Positions 49,579-63,419 of a stretch of DNA of 64,000 nucleotides are shown one piece after another (positions within the stretch are counted from its first letter, which is position 1; each line of letters begins with the position of its first letter). A program made the translations under genes and the position numbers. This DNA is from Nannobrachium achirus (Eukaryota > Chordata > Actinopteri > Myctophiformes > Myctophidae). Below the pieces are notes generated by a model. It was not told the origin of the DNA and did no database searches. It worked only from the letters and a program-made list of their open reading frames with translations. The DNA lies in the NCBI GenBank assembly GCA_963921795.1, contig OY997654.1:1319867-1383866 (forward strand), given 5' to 3'.

Positions 49579-52462
49579 ATTGCGACCGTCAGGGAGCAGT
49601 TTACTATGAAAACCTCCACCGGCCGTCCGTCCGTCCGTCCGTCCGTCCGTCCGTCCGTCCGTCCGTCACACCTTTGTGACCATCAACAAACGTCACACCT
49701 TTGTTGATGTTTAAATCGAAGAGTCTTGGTCAAATACTTCTGTTGGTTTCTGCACTGATCATCTATCTATAAATGCGACAAATCTCTGTCTGTCTGTCTG
49801 TTTGTTTGTTTGTAATCCGCGTATCTCGAGAACCGTTCGTCCCACCGGCTTCAGATTCGGCACGCGCGTTCCCCGCCGCCGCGCGGAGTGCAGTGCCGGG
49901 CCTCGACCCGACCCGACTCGCGGTTTTCCGAAACCGGCGCGAAACGTTCGGAATCTCCTTATGCGGAGCTGATTGTTGACATCAGGCTGTTCCGGAGGAA
50001 GCGCTGACTCATTGTGACATCACTTCATAAAAGGCTCTGACATCACGTACGCCACATGAGTCAACAAAAAATCTCTGTGAATGTGTATGTATGTATGTAA
50101 TCCGAGTATCTCTAAACCATTCTTCCCACGTTCTCCATATATGGGCATAAAATGAATCCCCGAATGCGGAGCTGATGTCTGACATCAGAGTTTTCCGCAA
50201 CCGGTACTGTGTGTGCAGAGATCTCCATATATGGGCATAAGGGGACAATGGCAAACAGATGGTCAAAACGGGTCCTATGACAACAGGTATATTGGGGTTT
50301 GCATTAAAGGGTGGGGACAAAGGCTAACAGAAGGCAAACAGATGGTCCAAACGGGTCCTATGACAACAGGTATATTGGGGTTTGCATTAAAGGGTGGGGA
50401 CAAAGGCTAACAGATGGTCAAAACGGGTCCTATGACAACAGGTATATTGGGGTTTGCATTAAAGGGTGGGGCAGGCATAAAATGGACGCAAATAGACAGA
50501 TATCTCCATATATGGGCATATGGGCATAAAATGGACCCAGAACTGTATCTGCAGTGATCTCCATATATGGACATAAAATGGACGCCGACAGACAGACAGA
50601 TACAGATATCTCCATATATGGGGAACTGATGTCTGACATCAGAGTTTTCCGCAACCAGTACTGTGTGTGCAGAGATCTCCATATATGGGCATAAGGGGTA
50701 TGGGCATAAAATGAATCCCCGAATGCGGAGCTGATGTCTGACATCAGAGTTTTCCGCAACCGGTACTGTGTGTGCAGAGATCTCCATATATGGGCATAAG
50801 GGGACAATGGCAAACAGATGGTCAAAACGGGTCCTATGACAACAGGTATATTGGGGTTTGCATTAAAGGGTGGGGACAAAGGCTAACAGAAGGCAAACAG
50901 ATGGTCCAAACGGGTCCTATGACAACAGGTATATTGGGGTTTGCATTAAAGGGTGGGGACAAAGGCTAACAGATGGTCAAAACGGGTCCTATGACAACAG
51001 GTATATTGGGGTTTGCATTAAAGGGTGGGGCAGGCATAAAATGGACGCAAATAGACAGATATCTCCATATATGGGCATATGGGCATAAAATGGACCCAGA
51101 ACTATATATGCAGTGATCTCCATATATGGACATAAAATGGACGCCGGCAGACAGACAGATACAGATATCTCCATATATGGGCATAAATGGACACAGGAAA
51201 ACAGATGGTCAAAACGGGTCCTATGACAACAGGTATAATGGGGTTTGCATTAAAGGGCGGGGCATTCATTCTCTATTTACATCGTTCCCGAGTTGGCCAG
51301 GTCGCCGACTAGACGCTAGTTTATACAATTCAGCTGTGTTTGCTCGTGTCATCATGATGAGGTCATAAATCAGCCATGCCCAAATATAGATTTTACGGGT
51401 TTACATGCTTACTCAGTTATTCGTTATGTGAAAGTCCTATGACGTCTATGATATCTGACATCATCATACATACATTCCCTTTTATGCCCATAAATGGAGA
51501 TCCCCTCTGTAGAACCAGCCACTGACATCACTGTAATGTCAGGGGAACCAAATCCCTTTTATGCCCATATATGGAGATCCCTGTGATGCCAGGGGAACCA
51601 AATCCCTTTTATGCCCATATATGGAGATATGGAGATCCCCGTGTTGCCAGGGTAACAAATCCATTTTATGCCCATATATGGAGATCCCTGTGATGCCAGG
51701 GGAACCAAATCCCTTTTACGCCCATATATGGAGATCCCTTATGTCATCAATATTAAGCCCATATCTGTGAATATCTTTGGGTACCAGATGTCTCCATATA
51801 TGGTTAAATGGTCCGATATACATCACTGGCCAGAAGACCAAGAAATGGTGCAACCTCGCCCTTTGCTTTTCTCCCTATAGGCATCTTACTGGTAGGTAGT
51901 TTAATGAGGAATGCAGTATGGTGGTAGGTAGGTAGTTATGGCCTTTGATGTAAGATTTTCACTTTCTAGGATAACTATATTTGCTATTCCCAGATGATGC
52001 CCTTTTAGGGTACCCCTCATGCCCATATATGGAGATCCCCAGGCTTTACTAATTAACATAAGTTTTATGCCCATATATGGAGATCAGTGTCCCAATGTCA
52101 TCAGATATATGGGCATAAATGGACACAGGCAAACTAGATGGGCTGTATGGATATCCAGATGTGTGATGTAAGTGTTTTATTCCAAATGTGGCACCCCACA
52201 GACATATTTCCAGAAACAAAATCCCTTTCATGCCCATATATGGAGATTTCTGATGTCATCAATCCCAGGCCCTGTAAAAAACATGGTTGCTATGGTATGA
52301 GCAACTTATGTCTCCATATATGGAGATTCAACTTCAATGAGTAACCATGGCAAACTGTCAACTGCCCGTATGTCTTGATAATTGGTAAAACAAACTTTTG
52401 GCCTATTTGTGGAGATAAGCGACCAACGGTCGCTTATCTCCCGATTAGGGAGTCTTACTGGT
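49579..52462 (+). mobile_element. Helentron-like element copy 4, carrying Helitron 3
   Basis: Ends as in copies 2 and 3, with a CGTC microsatellite at about 49620-49665 and the 3' hairpin at about 52413-52443. Removing Helitron 3 (49762-51318) leaves sequence nearly identical to copy 3 from its start through about 52290. After that the copies differ: this one lacks the GGTTGCTAGGG tandem array. Its interior contributes another set of CCATATATGG motifs. Confidence 0.7.
49762..51318 (+). mobile_element. Non-autonomous Helitron 3 with known empty site
   Basis: It starts TCTATCTATAAATGCGAC after GATCA and ends GACTAGACGCTAG before TTTATAC. Copy 3 of the host element has GATCA joined directly to TTTATAC at 43545/43546, so the limits are fixed by comparison. 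There is insertion between A and T with no TSD. The terminal hairpin seen in Helitron 1 has been lost. The interior contains a direct duplication of about 559 bp (50213 onward against 50772 onward). Confidence 0.88.
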
Positions 52463-52559
52463 AATAATAAAATAAATAAATGTCTATCTATCTACTATAA
52501 CGTCGCAAAGGTAAGCCGCTTTTTGATGGCACCAGACCCAATAAATAAATAAATAATCT

Positions 52560-52892
52560 GGCAGTAGGAGTTAAGAAATTGGCCACACCCACCAGTTCAT
52601 TGGTATGTGTGGTTGTCTTGGTGGGTGGTGACCCAGCTGAAGTTAGCCACACCCACATGTGTTGGGTGAATGGTAATTAGGGGAGGGGTTGATTCTATGA
52701 TGTAATAAGTATGGGTGTTTTTGGAACGGCACGTCTGACCCAGCAGGTGGCATCCTCCAGCTAAAAACCCAAATAAAAAGAGAATTCATAATTGCTCATA
52801 ACAACCACACCAGGGGGTCTAATGAAGTACTGTCAACCTCCTAGACACATGAAAACCAGAACAAGTACAAAACTATGGCACCACCTCTTTAA
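52560..52892. mobile_element. TTAA-bounded MITE, second copy, left end lost
   Basis: The right end ATGGCACCACCTCT is followed by TTAA (52889-52892), and the interior matches 14169-14593, including GGTGACCCAGCTGAAGTTAG. The left terminal repeat is missing and replaced by (AATA)n-rich sequence. Confidence 0.75.
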
Positions 52893-53316
52893 GAGAATGA
52901 CCTGCACCATAGTCTACTCTACTGTGGCATGTTTGCCAGCTCAGTACTGGCTTGGTGGACTATTCTTTTGGCCAAAGGCTAATCAACTCCAATATTTATA
53001 CATGGAAATGAAAATATGTAAATATGCCTGCTCAGAAGAAGCTGCATTCCCGTTCTTATTATATAATGCAATCCTATCACTGATTGTGCTACGTATCAGA
53101 AAAATGCATTCCTTTGCTTTACCAAAATAGCCCATTATTTTTTACTTATCTTGGATACCCTGCCAAAGAAGCATAATTTGATTGCATTAGTGTCCGGCCA
53201 TTGGAAACCACTCTCCTTAACTTTTATTTCTCAGCATGCAACTGCATGCTGTGCATGTTTCTATAAAAGATGGCATGACTTAATAGAGCACCCCGCCCCC
53301 CTTATTCATCCCCAGT

Positions 53317-53571
53317 ATATCGTCACTGTCGGGCAGAAACCTCGTTTTCCAAGTTTTGAATTTGTACATTTTTTCGCAAAGCAAAGCCCTGCTTCATCAT
53401 ACAAGGCCGTCGCACAAAAGTAGTGAAAACAGCTGATCTACAAGCACACAACGCCTCCCACTTGTGTGCTTGTAGATCGGCGGTTTTCACTAGTTTAAAT
53501 CATTTTTAAAATTATAAATACAAAACAAACGGTTTTGGACGTACAAGGTTTCCACCCGACAACAACGATAT
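53317..53571. mobile_element. Family A MITE copy 6
   Basis: Left terminus ATATCGTCACTGTCGGGCAG, right terminus the complement of ATATCGTTGTTGTCGGGTGG. The hairpin at about 53422-53492 has lost part of its tip but keeps both arm bases. Confidence 0.8.
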
Positions 53572-53961
53572 GGACATGTGACTCAACAAACACACCATTT
53601 GCCCTGTTTAAATGAGTCTCTAAGGTTACAGTGCCGACAGAGAGCCATCAGTAGCTTGAGAGGGCATTGGGTGTACATGTGGGTGGTGTGATACACCCCG
53701 ACCATGCTGGTGCTTGAGAATCAAAGAAAAGCCAAGAAGTGCAGCTGGGGCTGAGGGAGCCTTACACACACAGGCCCCTGCAGTGGCCACCAGCATGCCG
53801 GCTTTATTAGTTTAGTGTGACAAGCTCCTCTCAATAGAGTCTGTGTACGTGGCCCGGAGGAAGGGGACGCGATGGTGTGGATGTGTATGGGCTCAACATA
53901 CAGTACAGTAGTATGCATGTTCTGTAGGTCTATACTGAACTGACGATGATGTCTTGATTTC

Positions 53962-53993
<32 letters not shown>

Positions 53994-54070
53994 GCATGGC
54001 CACGTGTCAAACTTCATGAGTCACAACCATCAGTGGTGTAGCCTGGGATCGCTTCCAATTTCGGGCTTTT
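53572..54070. other. No gene recognised; short (CGTG)n run at about 53963-53992
   Basis: Apparently single-copy sequence. A GCGTGCGT microsatellite is the only repeat. Open frames are short and unconvincing. Confidence 0.4.
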
Positions 54071-54280
54071 GATCCGGTCGGGAGCGGATGACGTCCTACG
54101 TCATTTTGTATTCAAAACGGACTACAATTTGGCCGGAACTACCGACCGGAATCAGTTTTAACCTGGTTTTGCGCATGCGCTAACTGAGATAAAACTGATT
54201 CCGGTCGGTAGTTCCGGCCAAAGTGTAGTCCGTTTTGAATACAAAATGACGTAAGATATCATCCGGTCTAGACCGGATCA
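54071..54280. repeat. Foldback inverted repeat with arms of about 90 bp
   Basis: Left arm (about 54071-54161) and right arm (about 54192-54280) are near-complementary, beginning ATCCGGTCGGGAGCGG. They enclose about 30 bp including TGCGCATGCGC. A separate small hairpin CCAGGCTTTC/GAAAGCCTGG follows at about 54307-54332. Confidence 0.8.
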
Positions 54281-54544
54281 CCCAACCTGTTTAGTAAACG
54301 AATACCAGGCTTTCTCTCAGGAAAGCCTGGTGAGGCGAGGTTATCAGTGGTGTAAAGTAACTACCGTATTATTCCGAATATAGTACGATTCTGATTATAA
54401 GACGTAATTACCATAGGAGCTCACGGGGGCTTTGAGGAGAGCAGGGAAAGGTCCTGAAAGATACATAACGTATCTCTCCCACGAAAATGTCTAGATATCG
54501 AATATAATACGACCCCATATGTTGAGGATGTGTTTTACAGCAAG

Positions 54545-54790
54545 AGCCGTTGGCCGCCGCGTCCACGTCCATGGACGCGGCCGTGGACGCGTCCATGGAC
54601 GCGGACGCGAAAAAAACGTCCGTGGACGCGAGGCCGCGTCCACGGACGCAAACGGCCGGCCGTCCCGGCCGTGGACGCGGCCGTGGACGAGGCCGTGGAC
54701 GCAGACGGCCGGGGACGCGGCCGTGGACGAGGCCGCGGACGTGGACGCAAACGGCCGGCCGTGGACGAGTCCATGGACGAGGCCGCGAAA
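54545..54790. repeat. CpG-rich minisatellite of GGACGC/GGCCGT words
   Basis: Built from GGACGCGGCCGTGGACG variants and containing many short palindromes (GTCCATGGAC, GCGGCCGC, CGGCCGGCCG), ending in an A-rich run. All reading frames stay open because stop codons need A/T-rich triplets, so Arg/Pro/Trp-rich frames here are not evidence of coding. The mirror copy is at about 60735-60990. Confidence 0.9.
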
Positions 54791-54820
54791 AAAAGGCAGC
54801 GAAAAAAAAAAAAAAAAGTG

Positions 54821-55170
54821 TCTATTGTATGTATTTTTTGATGGAGAATTCAAATATGACCTTCTTTTTTGCATAGGACAACTCTAACCTGCATCAATTG
54901 GTATTTTATAATTGCCAATTGTACCCTATCCATCTGAAAAACAAATTGGATGTCTATTGTATGTATTTTTTGATGGAGAATTCAAATATTACCTTCTTTT
55001 TGGGATAGGACAACTCTAACCTGCATCAATTGGTATTTTATAATTGCCAATTGTACCCTATCCATCTCAAAAACAAATTGGATGTCTATTGTATGTATTT
55101 TTTGATGGGGAATTCAAATGTTACCTTCTTTTTTAGATAGGACAACTCTAACCTGCATCAATTGGTGCAT
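54821..55170. repeat. 132-bp tandem repeat, about 2.6 copies
   Basis: The unit starts TCTATTGTATGTATTTTTTG at about 54821, 54953 and 55085 and includes GACAACTCTAACCTGC. The inverted arm (about 60240-60728) has about one extra copy with the same 132-bp period. Confidence 0.9.
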
Positions 55171-55177
55171 CAACCTA

Positions 55178-55226
<49 letters not shown>

Positions 55227-55678
55227 CATCTATCCATCTATCTATCCATCTATTTATTTATACTTCACCTTTAGTCCAGAAGAGAGTTCAGCATCAGGAA
55301 CTTGCACACATGTAACTGTGTCATGACTGTGTCATGGAGCTAAAACAGGGCTATGTTAAATACTCAAAATGACTCTGATGGACCAATCAGGGTGGTGGTG
55401 GGGGGAGGGATCAACAATAGACAGAAACTGGATAATGCTTTGTTAACTGTCCCACCTAAGTCCCTGCTAGTCTGAACAAACATCACCTTCCCTCTCATAA
55501 CACTACTACTACTACATTTATATAAAGCTGCTCTTGCATTTGAATTCAAGTCTGACACAAGTTAAGGTTAACTTAGGTAGTATTTCATTTTGCTGGCTTT
55601 TAGGGTCTGTGTGTGAGTGTGTAGGCTCACAAATTATTATAATTGTCATTAAGTGACTCTATCTATCTATCTATCTAG

Positions 55679-55759
<81 letters not shown>

Positions 55760-56748
55760 CATCCATCTATCTATCTATCCATCTATCCATCTATTTATTT
55801 ATACTTACTGTTTACATTTTCTATAAATATTTATTTCTATATAAAACTCAGTTGTGTGGAGTTATTGTGTGCCTTTTCTTGTAGCTAAAGAGTCCATTTG
55901 TTCACTAGACATTAAGTCAAGGTTACTATTTTGAGTTGAAGCTAAGTGTTTTATTGCTTTGTGGTTTAACATGATTTAAAAGGCAAATTCATTGTTATGG
56001 TTACTTTAGAAGACTGCTTTTGCATTCATGAGTTAAAAAGAGAGCCAAGCTAATTCAAAGAGTTAAGTTAAAGGAACACAAAACATGACCTAACTCGCTG
56101 CCATTGGACAGACAGTTACAACATAGGCCTACTCTTATCTTTCACAGAACAGACAATTATCATTTGTTTTATCTATTTGAGACTATGTAGCTGCTCTATG
56201 GGAAATAGAGCATTATATCAGCCTATTCAATTGATAATGACCAATGGGTGCCAGTTTCTAAGTAGTTAACCATATTAACATAACAATATATGTGGCCTAG
56301 ACATGGATATTGCCCAATCAACTCGTAATCTACAGAAATGTCCACCACATCACACAGTATAAAACTTAGTAGGCTCAGTGGATTCACCTATGTTAAATCA
56401 TGTCAGGTTAGTTTGGTTCAAGGTTCAAGTATAATAATTTATGAGACAAAAATGTAAACAGCACAAATGTACAATCACATCTCGGCTAGAATGATAACAT
56501 AAAGTCCTGACTACTCCTTGTTATTGTGGTCCTAAATACTACAATGATTAGTTTGGATGCATTGCTTCTATCATGTCCAATTAAAAATAAATACATTACA
56601 TACATACAGAAATCTGCCTTCTCCTGTATTGTATTAGTGACATTCATTATAAATAGTAAAATAACAGGACAGAGCAAAAAAGGCCTCTGTTGTGTCTTTA
56701 TCTGATCACATGCAATCAGACACTCACACTGCACAGCAATATATAAAC

Positions 56749-57705
<957 letters not shown>

Positions 57706-58214
57706 CTGAGGACAGCACAGGACAGGGAGAGAAAACACACACCTGATAAGAGCCAGATTCACACATTGATCAGCATTTAAGTAACATCATCATTATTATT
57801 GTTGAGTCTGAAAAGAACAATACAATGTGATAGATCTTTACACATCTGACCCATAACATTATTAGCAATTCACATGGTTACTATAATAGGTGAGTCTTCT
57901 AGCTTTTTAAAAATGTAATATTTCATTAATTCTTTCTCTTACTAAGTGTAACATCCCACTTCTTAATTGTATATTATTTGGAAAGGGTTAGCAAAATGTT
58001 TGCCATAAATTCAATGCTGAGTTGCATTTGTTTTCCTACATTTTCCCCTTCAATGTATTATTACAATGTATTTACTATTTCTTACTTAGGTCTACTTAAC
58101 TTTGTATTTTTACATTATTATATTGATCAACATTAACACATAGTGTGTGTTAGGTTAGGTTAGTTGCAGAGTGTCCACAACTGTCCAGAATACACTGTAC
58201 ATAATAGACTCCAG

Positions 58215-58297
58215 ACTTCAAGTGAAGATGAAATCTCTAGACGGCACCAGCGGCAATTCTGATGAACGGGTGGAACCCAAAGACCATCAAGATCTCT
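58215..58297 (+). CDS. Possible upstream exon of a zinc-finger-type gene
   Basis: An open stretch with ATG at 58228 (MKSLDGTSGNSDERVEPKD) ends at a strong donor GTAAGTC. Its acidic, Ser-rich character resembles N-terminal exons of fish C2H2 genes. It is on the plus strand, facing the right-hand copy of the zinc-finger 3' end (58589 onward), not the disabled finger exon on the minus strand. The acceptor (CCAG at 58211-58214) is weak. Confidence 0.4.
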
Positions 58298-58588
58298 GTA
58301 AGTCACAGACTGAGTAAGTCTCCAGATAAACGCACACACATCAAAGTGTTTAAACATTACTTTTATCATTCATGACATAATATCATGTTACTGTTACCTA
58401 CATGCCTTTATATGGGGAGAACCAAGCAACTTTGACCCAGTTATGATTTTGCTTTTAATAGAAAGGAATCCCTTACATTGTTGTATGTTAAATTACTTTC
58501 TGATCTGTTTGTGTTCATTATAACAGCCACAGGAAAGATACATTGTTTCAGATTGTTCCAGAGACTGATGACAGACCCTGGATGTAGC

Positions 58589-59731
58589 TCTGTCAGGTAC
58601 ACGTCTACCATTAGTGGACACTGGCATGAGTGGCATGAGTGCCTCTTTAGCTCCGGTGGGGCTTTGTGAATGTACTCTCTGTTGTTGTTTTTTTAAATTA
58701 TTATCTTTGTAATGTATTGTCTTCTTACCCTGTGGGCCTTGAGCCTGTAATAAAGTTTATATATTGCTGTGCAGTGTGAGTGTCTGATTGCATGTGATCA
58801 GATAAAGACACAACAGAGGCCTTTTTTGCTCTCTCCTGTTATTTTACTATTTATAATGAATGTCACTAATACAATACAGGAGAAGGCAGATTTCTGTATG
58901 TATGTAATGTATTTATTTTTAATTGGACATGATAGAAGCAATGCACCCAAACTAATCATTGTAGTATTTAGGACCACAATAACAAGGAGTAGTCAGGACT
59001 TTATGTTATCATTCTAGCCGAGATGTGATTGTACATTTGTGCTGTTTACATTTTTGTCTCATAAATTATTATACTTGAACCTTGAACCAAACTAACCTGA
59101 CATGATTTAACATAGGTGAATCCACTGAGCCTACTAAGTTTTATACTGTGTGATGTGGTGGACATTTCTGTAGATTACGAGTTGATTGGGCAATATCCAT
59201 GTCTAGGCCACATATATTGTTATGTTAATATGGTTAACTACTTAGAAACTGGCACCCATTGGTCATTATCAATTGAATAGGCTGATATAATGCTCTATTT
59301 CCCATAGAGCAGCTACATAGTCTCAAATAGATAAAACAAATGATAATTGTCTGTTCTGTGAAAGATAAGAGTAGGCCTATGTTGTAACTGTCTGTCCAAT
59401 GGCAGCGAGTTAGGTCATGTTTTGTGTTCCTTTAACTTAACTCTTTAAATTAGCTTGGCTCTCTTTTTAACTCATGAATGCAAAAGCAGTCTTCTAAAGT
59501 AACCATAACAATGAATTTGCCTTTTAAATCATGTTAAACCACAAAGCAATAAAACACTTAGCTTCAACTCAAAATAGTAACCTTGACTTAATGTCTAGTG
59601 AACAAATGGACTCTTTAGCTACAAGAAAAGGCACACAATAACTCCACACAACTGAGTTTTATATAGAAATAAATATTTATAGAAAATGTAAACAGTAAGT
59701 ATAAATAAATAGATGGATAGATGGATAGATG

Positions 59732-59765
<34 letters not shown>

Positions 59766-60169
59766 GTCACTTAATGACAATAATAATAATTTGTGAGCCT
59801 ACGCACTCACACACAGACCCTAAAAGCCAGCAAAATGAAATACTACCTAAGTTAACCTTAACTTCTGTCAGACTTGAATTCAAATGCAAGAGCAGCTTTA
59901 TATAAATGTAGTAGTAGTAGTGTTATGAGAGGGAAGGTGATGTTTGTTCAGACTAGCAGGGACTTAGGTGGGACAGTTAACAAAGCATTATCCAGTTTCT
60001 GTCTATTGTTGATCCCTCCCCCCACCACCACCCTGATTGGTCCATCAGAGTCATTTTGAGTATTTAACATAGCCCTGTTTTAGCTCCATGACACAGTCAT
60101 GACACAGTTCCATGTGTGCAAGTTCCTGATGCTGAACTCTCTTCTGGACTAAAGGTGAAGTATAAATAA

Positions 60170-60233
<64 letters not shown>

Positions 60234-61000
60234 TAGGTTGATGCACCAATTGATGCAGGTTAGAGTTGTCCTATCTAGAAAAGAAGGTAACGTTTGAATT
60301 CCCCATCAAAAAATACATACAATAGACATCCAATTTGTTTTTGAGATGGATAGGGTACAATTGGCAATTATAAAATACCAATTGATGCAGGTTAGAGTTG
60401 TCCTATTCCAAAAAGAAGGTAATATTTGAATTCTCCATCAAAAAATACATACAATAGACATCCAATTTGTTTTTGAGATGGATAGGGTACAATTGGCAAT
60501 TATAAAATACCAATTGATGCAGGTTAGAGTTGTCCTATTCCAAAAAGAAGGTAATATTTGAATTCTCCATCAAAAAATACATACAATAGACATCCAATTT
60601 GTTTTTCAGATGGATAGGGTACAATTGGCAATTATAAAATACCAATTGATGCAGGTTAGAGTTGTCCTATGCAAAAAAGAAGGTCATATTTGAATTCTCC
60701 ATCAAAAAATACATACAATAGACACCTTTTTTTTCTTTTTTCGCTGCCTTTTTTTCGCGGCCTCGTCCATGGACTCGTCCACGGCCGGCCGTTTGCGTCC
60801 ACGTCCGCGGCCTCGTCCACGGCCGCGTCCCCGGCCGTCTGCGTCCACGGCCGCGTCCACGGCCGCGTCCACGGCCGGGACGGCCGGCCGTTTGCGTCCG
60901 TGGACGCGGCCTCGCGTCCACGGACGTTTTTTTCGCGTCCGCGTCCATGGACGCGTCCACGGCCGCGTCCATGGACGTGGACGCGGCGGCCAGCGGCTGT
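58589..61000. repeat. Right arm of the roughly 6.5-kb inverted repeat
   Basis: It opens with a plus-strand copy of the zinc-finger gene's last codons ([13 protein letters not shown]...CLFSSGGAL, with a four-codon duplication) and 3' UTR, AATAAA at 58749-58754. It then mirrors the left arm: GATA microsatellites (about 59710-59765 and 60165-60232), 132-bp units (about 60240-60728) and the CpG-rich minisatellite (about 60735-60990). The finger-coding part is absent from this side. Confidence 0.92.
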
Positions 61001-61760
61001 CTCTCGTGTTTTATAGAATACAATTTTGTGTTATATTCGTTATAATACTGTAAGTGCATTTACTTAAGTACTGTAGTACATTTTGAATTCTGGACTTACT
61101 TTGTACTTAAGTACAAAATGTGAGTATTTTTCCACCTCTGATGACTACCCCAACTCTTTCCTTGATAGATACAATTCACCAGGAAAGTAAACAGACAGCA
61201 ACGTGAGGCCCTTGCAAAGTAATAGCCTGTGAACTGATCAAATCTCATTTAAATGGCAAGTTCCAAAACATCACTTGAATAACGAGCTCTGACCTATACT
61301 AAATTCTAATATTGCCTTTAAGCACATAACCCTATAGCATCGCTATTCTGTGCATGACATAATAGGCTTAAAGGGCCTACATGCTTTTAAAACAGGTTTT
61401 AACCCTCAACAAACACTCTGACCATTCTTTTTGTTTGTTCTAGCTCTACTATAATGAGGCTCTCCAGCTGCAATACCAAAACGGCCTCTGTTTGCTCAGG
61501 GGCGCATCTAGTGGGGTTTTTCCACCCCTCCCCCCTCCCCTCCTCTTCACTCCTCCCCGGACCCCACGTTGACAACAAATAATGTTAATATTGGGCCAAT
61601 ACAAAAATAGGATAATGTTGCAGCTCTGATTATAGCCTACTGTAGGCCTATGTTGTATGTTATAGGCCTACTGTCAAATGACACAGGGCGACCGTTGCTA
61701 GACCAGACATTACAGAAAGTTAATCTACATTAGACAATCAACCCCACCTGCATTGTATTT
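61001..61760. other. No gene or clear repeat
   Basis: AT-rich sequence with a short palindromic stretch around TTAAGTACTG...TACTTAAGTACAAAATG (about 61063-61120). I see no supportable coding region. Confidence 0.4.
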
Positions 61761-61768
61761 ATGTATAA

Positions 61769-61771
61769 AAA

Positions 61772-61803
<32 letters not shown>

Positions 61804-61924
61804 TGAAAAAAAAAGTTTTTTGAAAAAAAAGTTTTTGAAAAAAAAAAGTTTTTGAAAAAAAAAGTTTTTGAAAAAAAAAGTTTTTTGAAAAAAGATTTTT
61901 TTTTGAAAAAAAAACATTTTTGAA

Positions 61925-61963
<39 letters not shown>

Positions 61964-62017
61964 GGGAATCCGTGTGAAGTCACACGGATCAACTCTCAGA
62001 ACAGCACTGTTCTGAGA
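61769..62017. repeat. A-rich simple sequence with paired hairpins at its right edge
   Basis: 61769-61960 is A homopolymer broken by GAAAAAAAAGTTTTTT units of about 15-17 bases. At 61968-61989 (ATCCGTGTGA-AG-TCACACGGAT) and 61994-62017 (TCTCAGAACAG-CA-CTGTTCTGAGA) two perfect hairpins follow directly. The long Phe-rich minus-strand frame is an artefact. Confidence 0.85.
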
Positions 62018-62178
62018 ACCCGTGGAAAGCTTTTCATCTCTGTCTTCCCAAAACCAGAGAAAGACACAATGGTCAGAAATAGGACTTTGTGAGGATAGAA
62101 GGTGCCAGTGGGACCCCAAAAAAAGGTTTTAAAATAGAAAAAGTGAAAATTCATGGTGTAGGTCCTTTAAGATTTGTC

Positions 62179-62260
62179 AGAAACAGCAGATCTACCGGTA
62201 CAAGCTCGCAAAGTGTTGCGATGTGAAGTGGTGTGAGCTTGTAGATTGTCTATTTTGTTG
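62179..62260. repeat. Stand-alone copy of the recurring hairpin
   Basis: GTCAGAAACAGCAGATCTAC and a partly complementary right arm (GAGCTTGTAGATTGTCTATT) with several mismatches. No terminal repeats of a host MITE are recognisable beside it. Confidence 0.6.
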
Positions 62261-62392
62261 TAGGGGTTAGCAAAGGGGCCACCAGCCAACTAAGTATATA
62301 GTGGTTAGGCATTTGAGTTTACTGAAAACTACAGATTATATTTCTGTGGTGGCGGTCTGGGGTTGATTGAGGCTACCTCGTGTGATACAGTA

Positions 62393-62645
62393 AATTGTCA
62401 CTGTCTGGCAGAAACCTTGTATCCAAGTTTCAAATGTGTATGTTTTGTTTTGTTAAAGTAAAGCCCTGCTTCATCATACAAGACTGTTGCACAAAACTAG
62501 TGAAAATAGCCGATCTGCAAGCACACAACGCCTCGCGACGCGAGGCGTTGTGTGCTTGCACATCGTCTATTTTCACTATTCTAGATCATTTTTAAAATGA
62601 TAAATACAAAAGACATACAAGGTTTCCACCCGACAACAACGATAT
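62393..62645. mobile_element. Family A MITE copy 7
   Basis: Left terminus AATTGTCACTGTCTGGCAG, right terminus the complement of ATATCGTTGTTGTCGGGTGG. The hairpin at about 62505-62576 has arm tips AGTGAAAATAGCC and GTCTATTTTCACT, with CCTCGCGACGCGAGG at its tip. Confidence 0.82.
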
Positions 62646-62781
62646 CCTATAGGGTTTTGAGACAACCTCTCCGGGCATGATCACCGGCCGCGGAAGAGAA
62701 AAGCGGGGCAGGTGTTGCAAAATTGAACAGCTGCGACAGTAAATAAGGTTTATGTGGCACGGGGAGACCAGTCACTCATCG

Positions 62782-62795
62782 GTCTCCACGGCAAC
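62782..62795. promoter_or_regulatory. Candidate RFX X-box
   Basis: GTCTCCACGGCAAC fits the imperfect inverted-repeat consensus of RFX sites (RYYNYY, spacer, RRNRAC). It lies in apparently single-copy sequence (62646-63420) with no adjacent gene recognised, so a chance match is possible. Confidence 0.3.
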
Positions 62796-63419
62796 TGTGG
62801 GCGTTGTTGATCCCTTGGGGAGGAAGAGGTGTCTCTTTCCTTCACGCCGCCGCGCTATAACTCTTCGCCGCACCAAATGGCCCCCACATCCAATTATAAT
62901 CACAGTTGTTAAACAAAGACTTCCTTAATGAACAACACAGGCCATTGATGCTCAATTGAATCAAGACAAAATGATGCTACGGCGGTGCAAAGGGAGAAAG
63001 ACTCGCGCGGGCGGGCTAATGAAACTTCAGGAGCTTAAGATTTGGTTGCTGTTCAGGCAGAAACGGAAACCGAGTGAACTGGGTTCAAGTGAGCTTAAAG
63101 CAGTCAAGCTGATACTTAAACAAAATGTTCTTCACTGCCAGGAGAGGAGCTTGCTGGGGAGCCAGCAAACTAGCTTCACTTGGGGCTGTTTGCCAAGGCA
63201 CTGGATTTGGACCAGAATCACCTCCCTGCTATGAATCTGGAACAGCAATTATGTGTTGTGTTTGCTGTGTTATAGAGTATCACTCTCACAATATTCTTTT
63301 CGGGGGGGAAAATATAAACAATGTTGTCAATGACAGAGACGCTGCGATTGAGTTTTTTCTTCTGATCAGTGTGACACAACAGACTCCGACATTCTTCTAC
63401 CTTCACAAGATATTGTGAA

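Noticed and set aside
54519..54887. Arg/Pro/Trp-rich open frames in several phases on both strands
   Set aside because: The CpG minisatellite lacks A/T-rich stop triplets, so all frames are open by composition.
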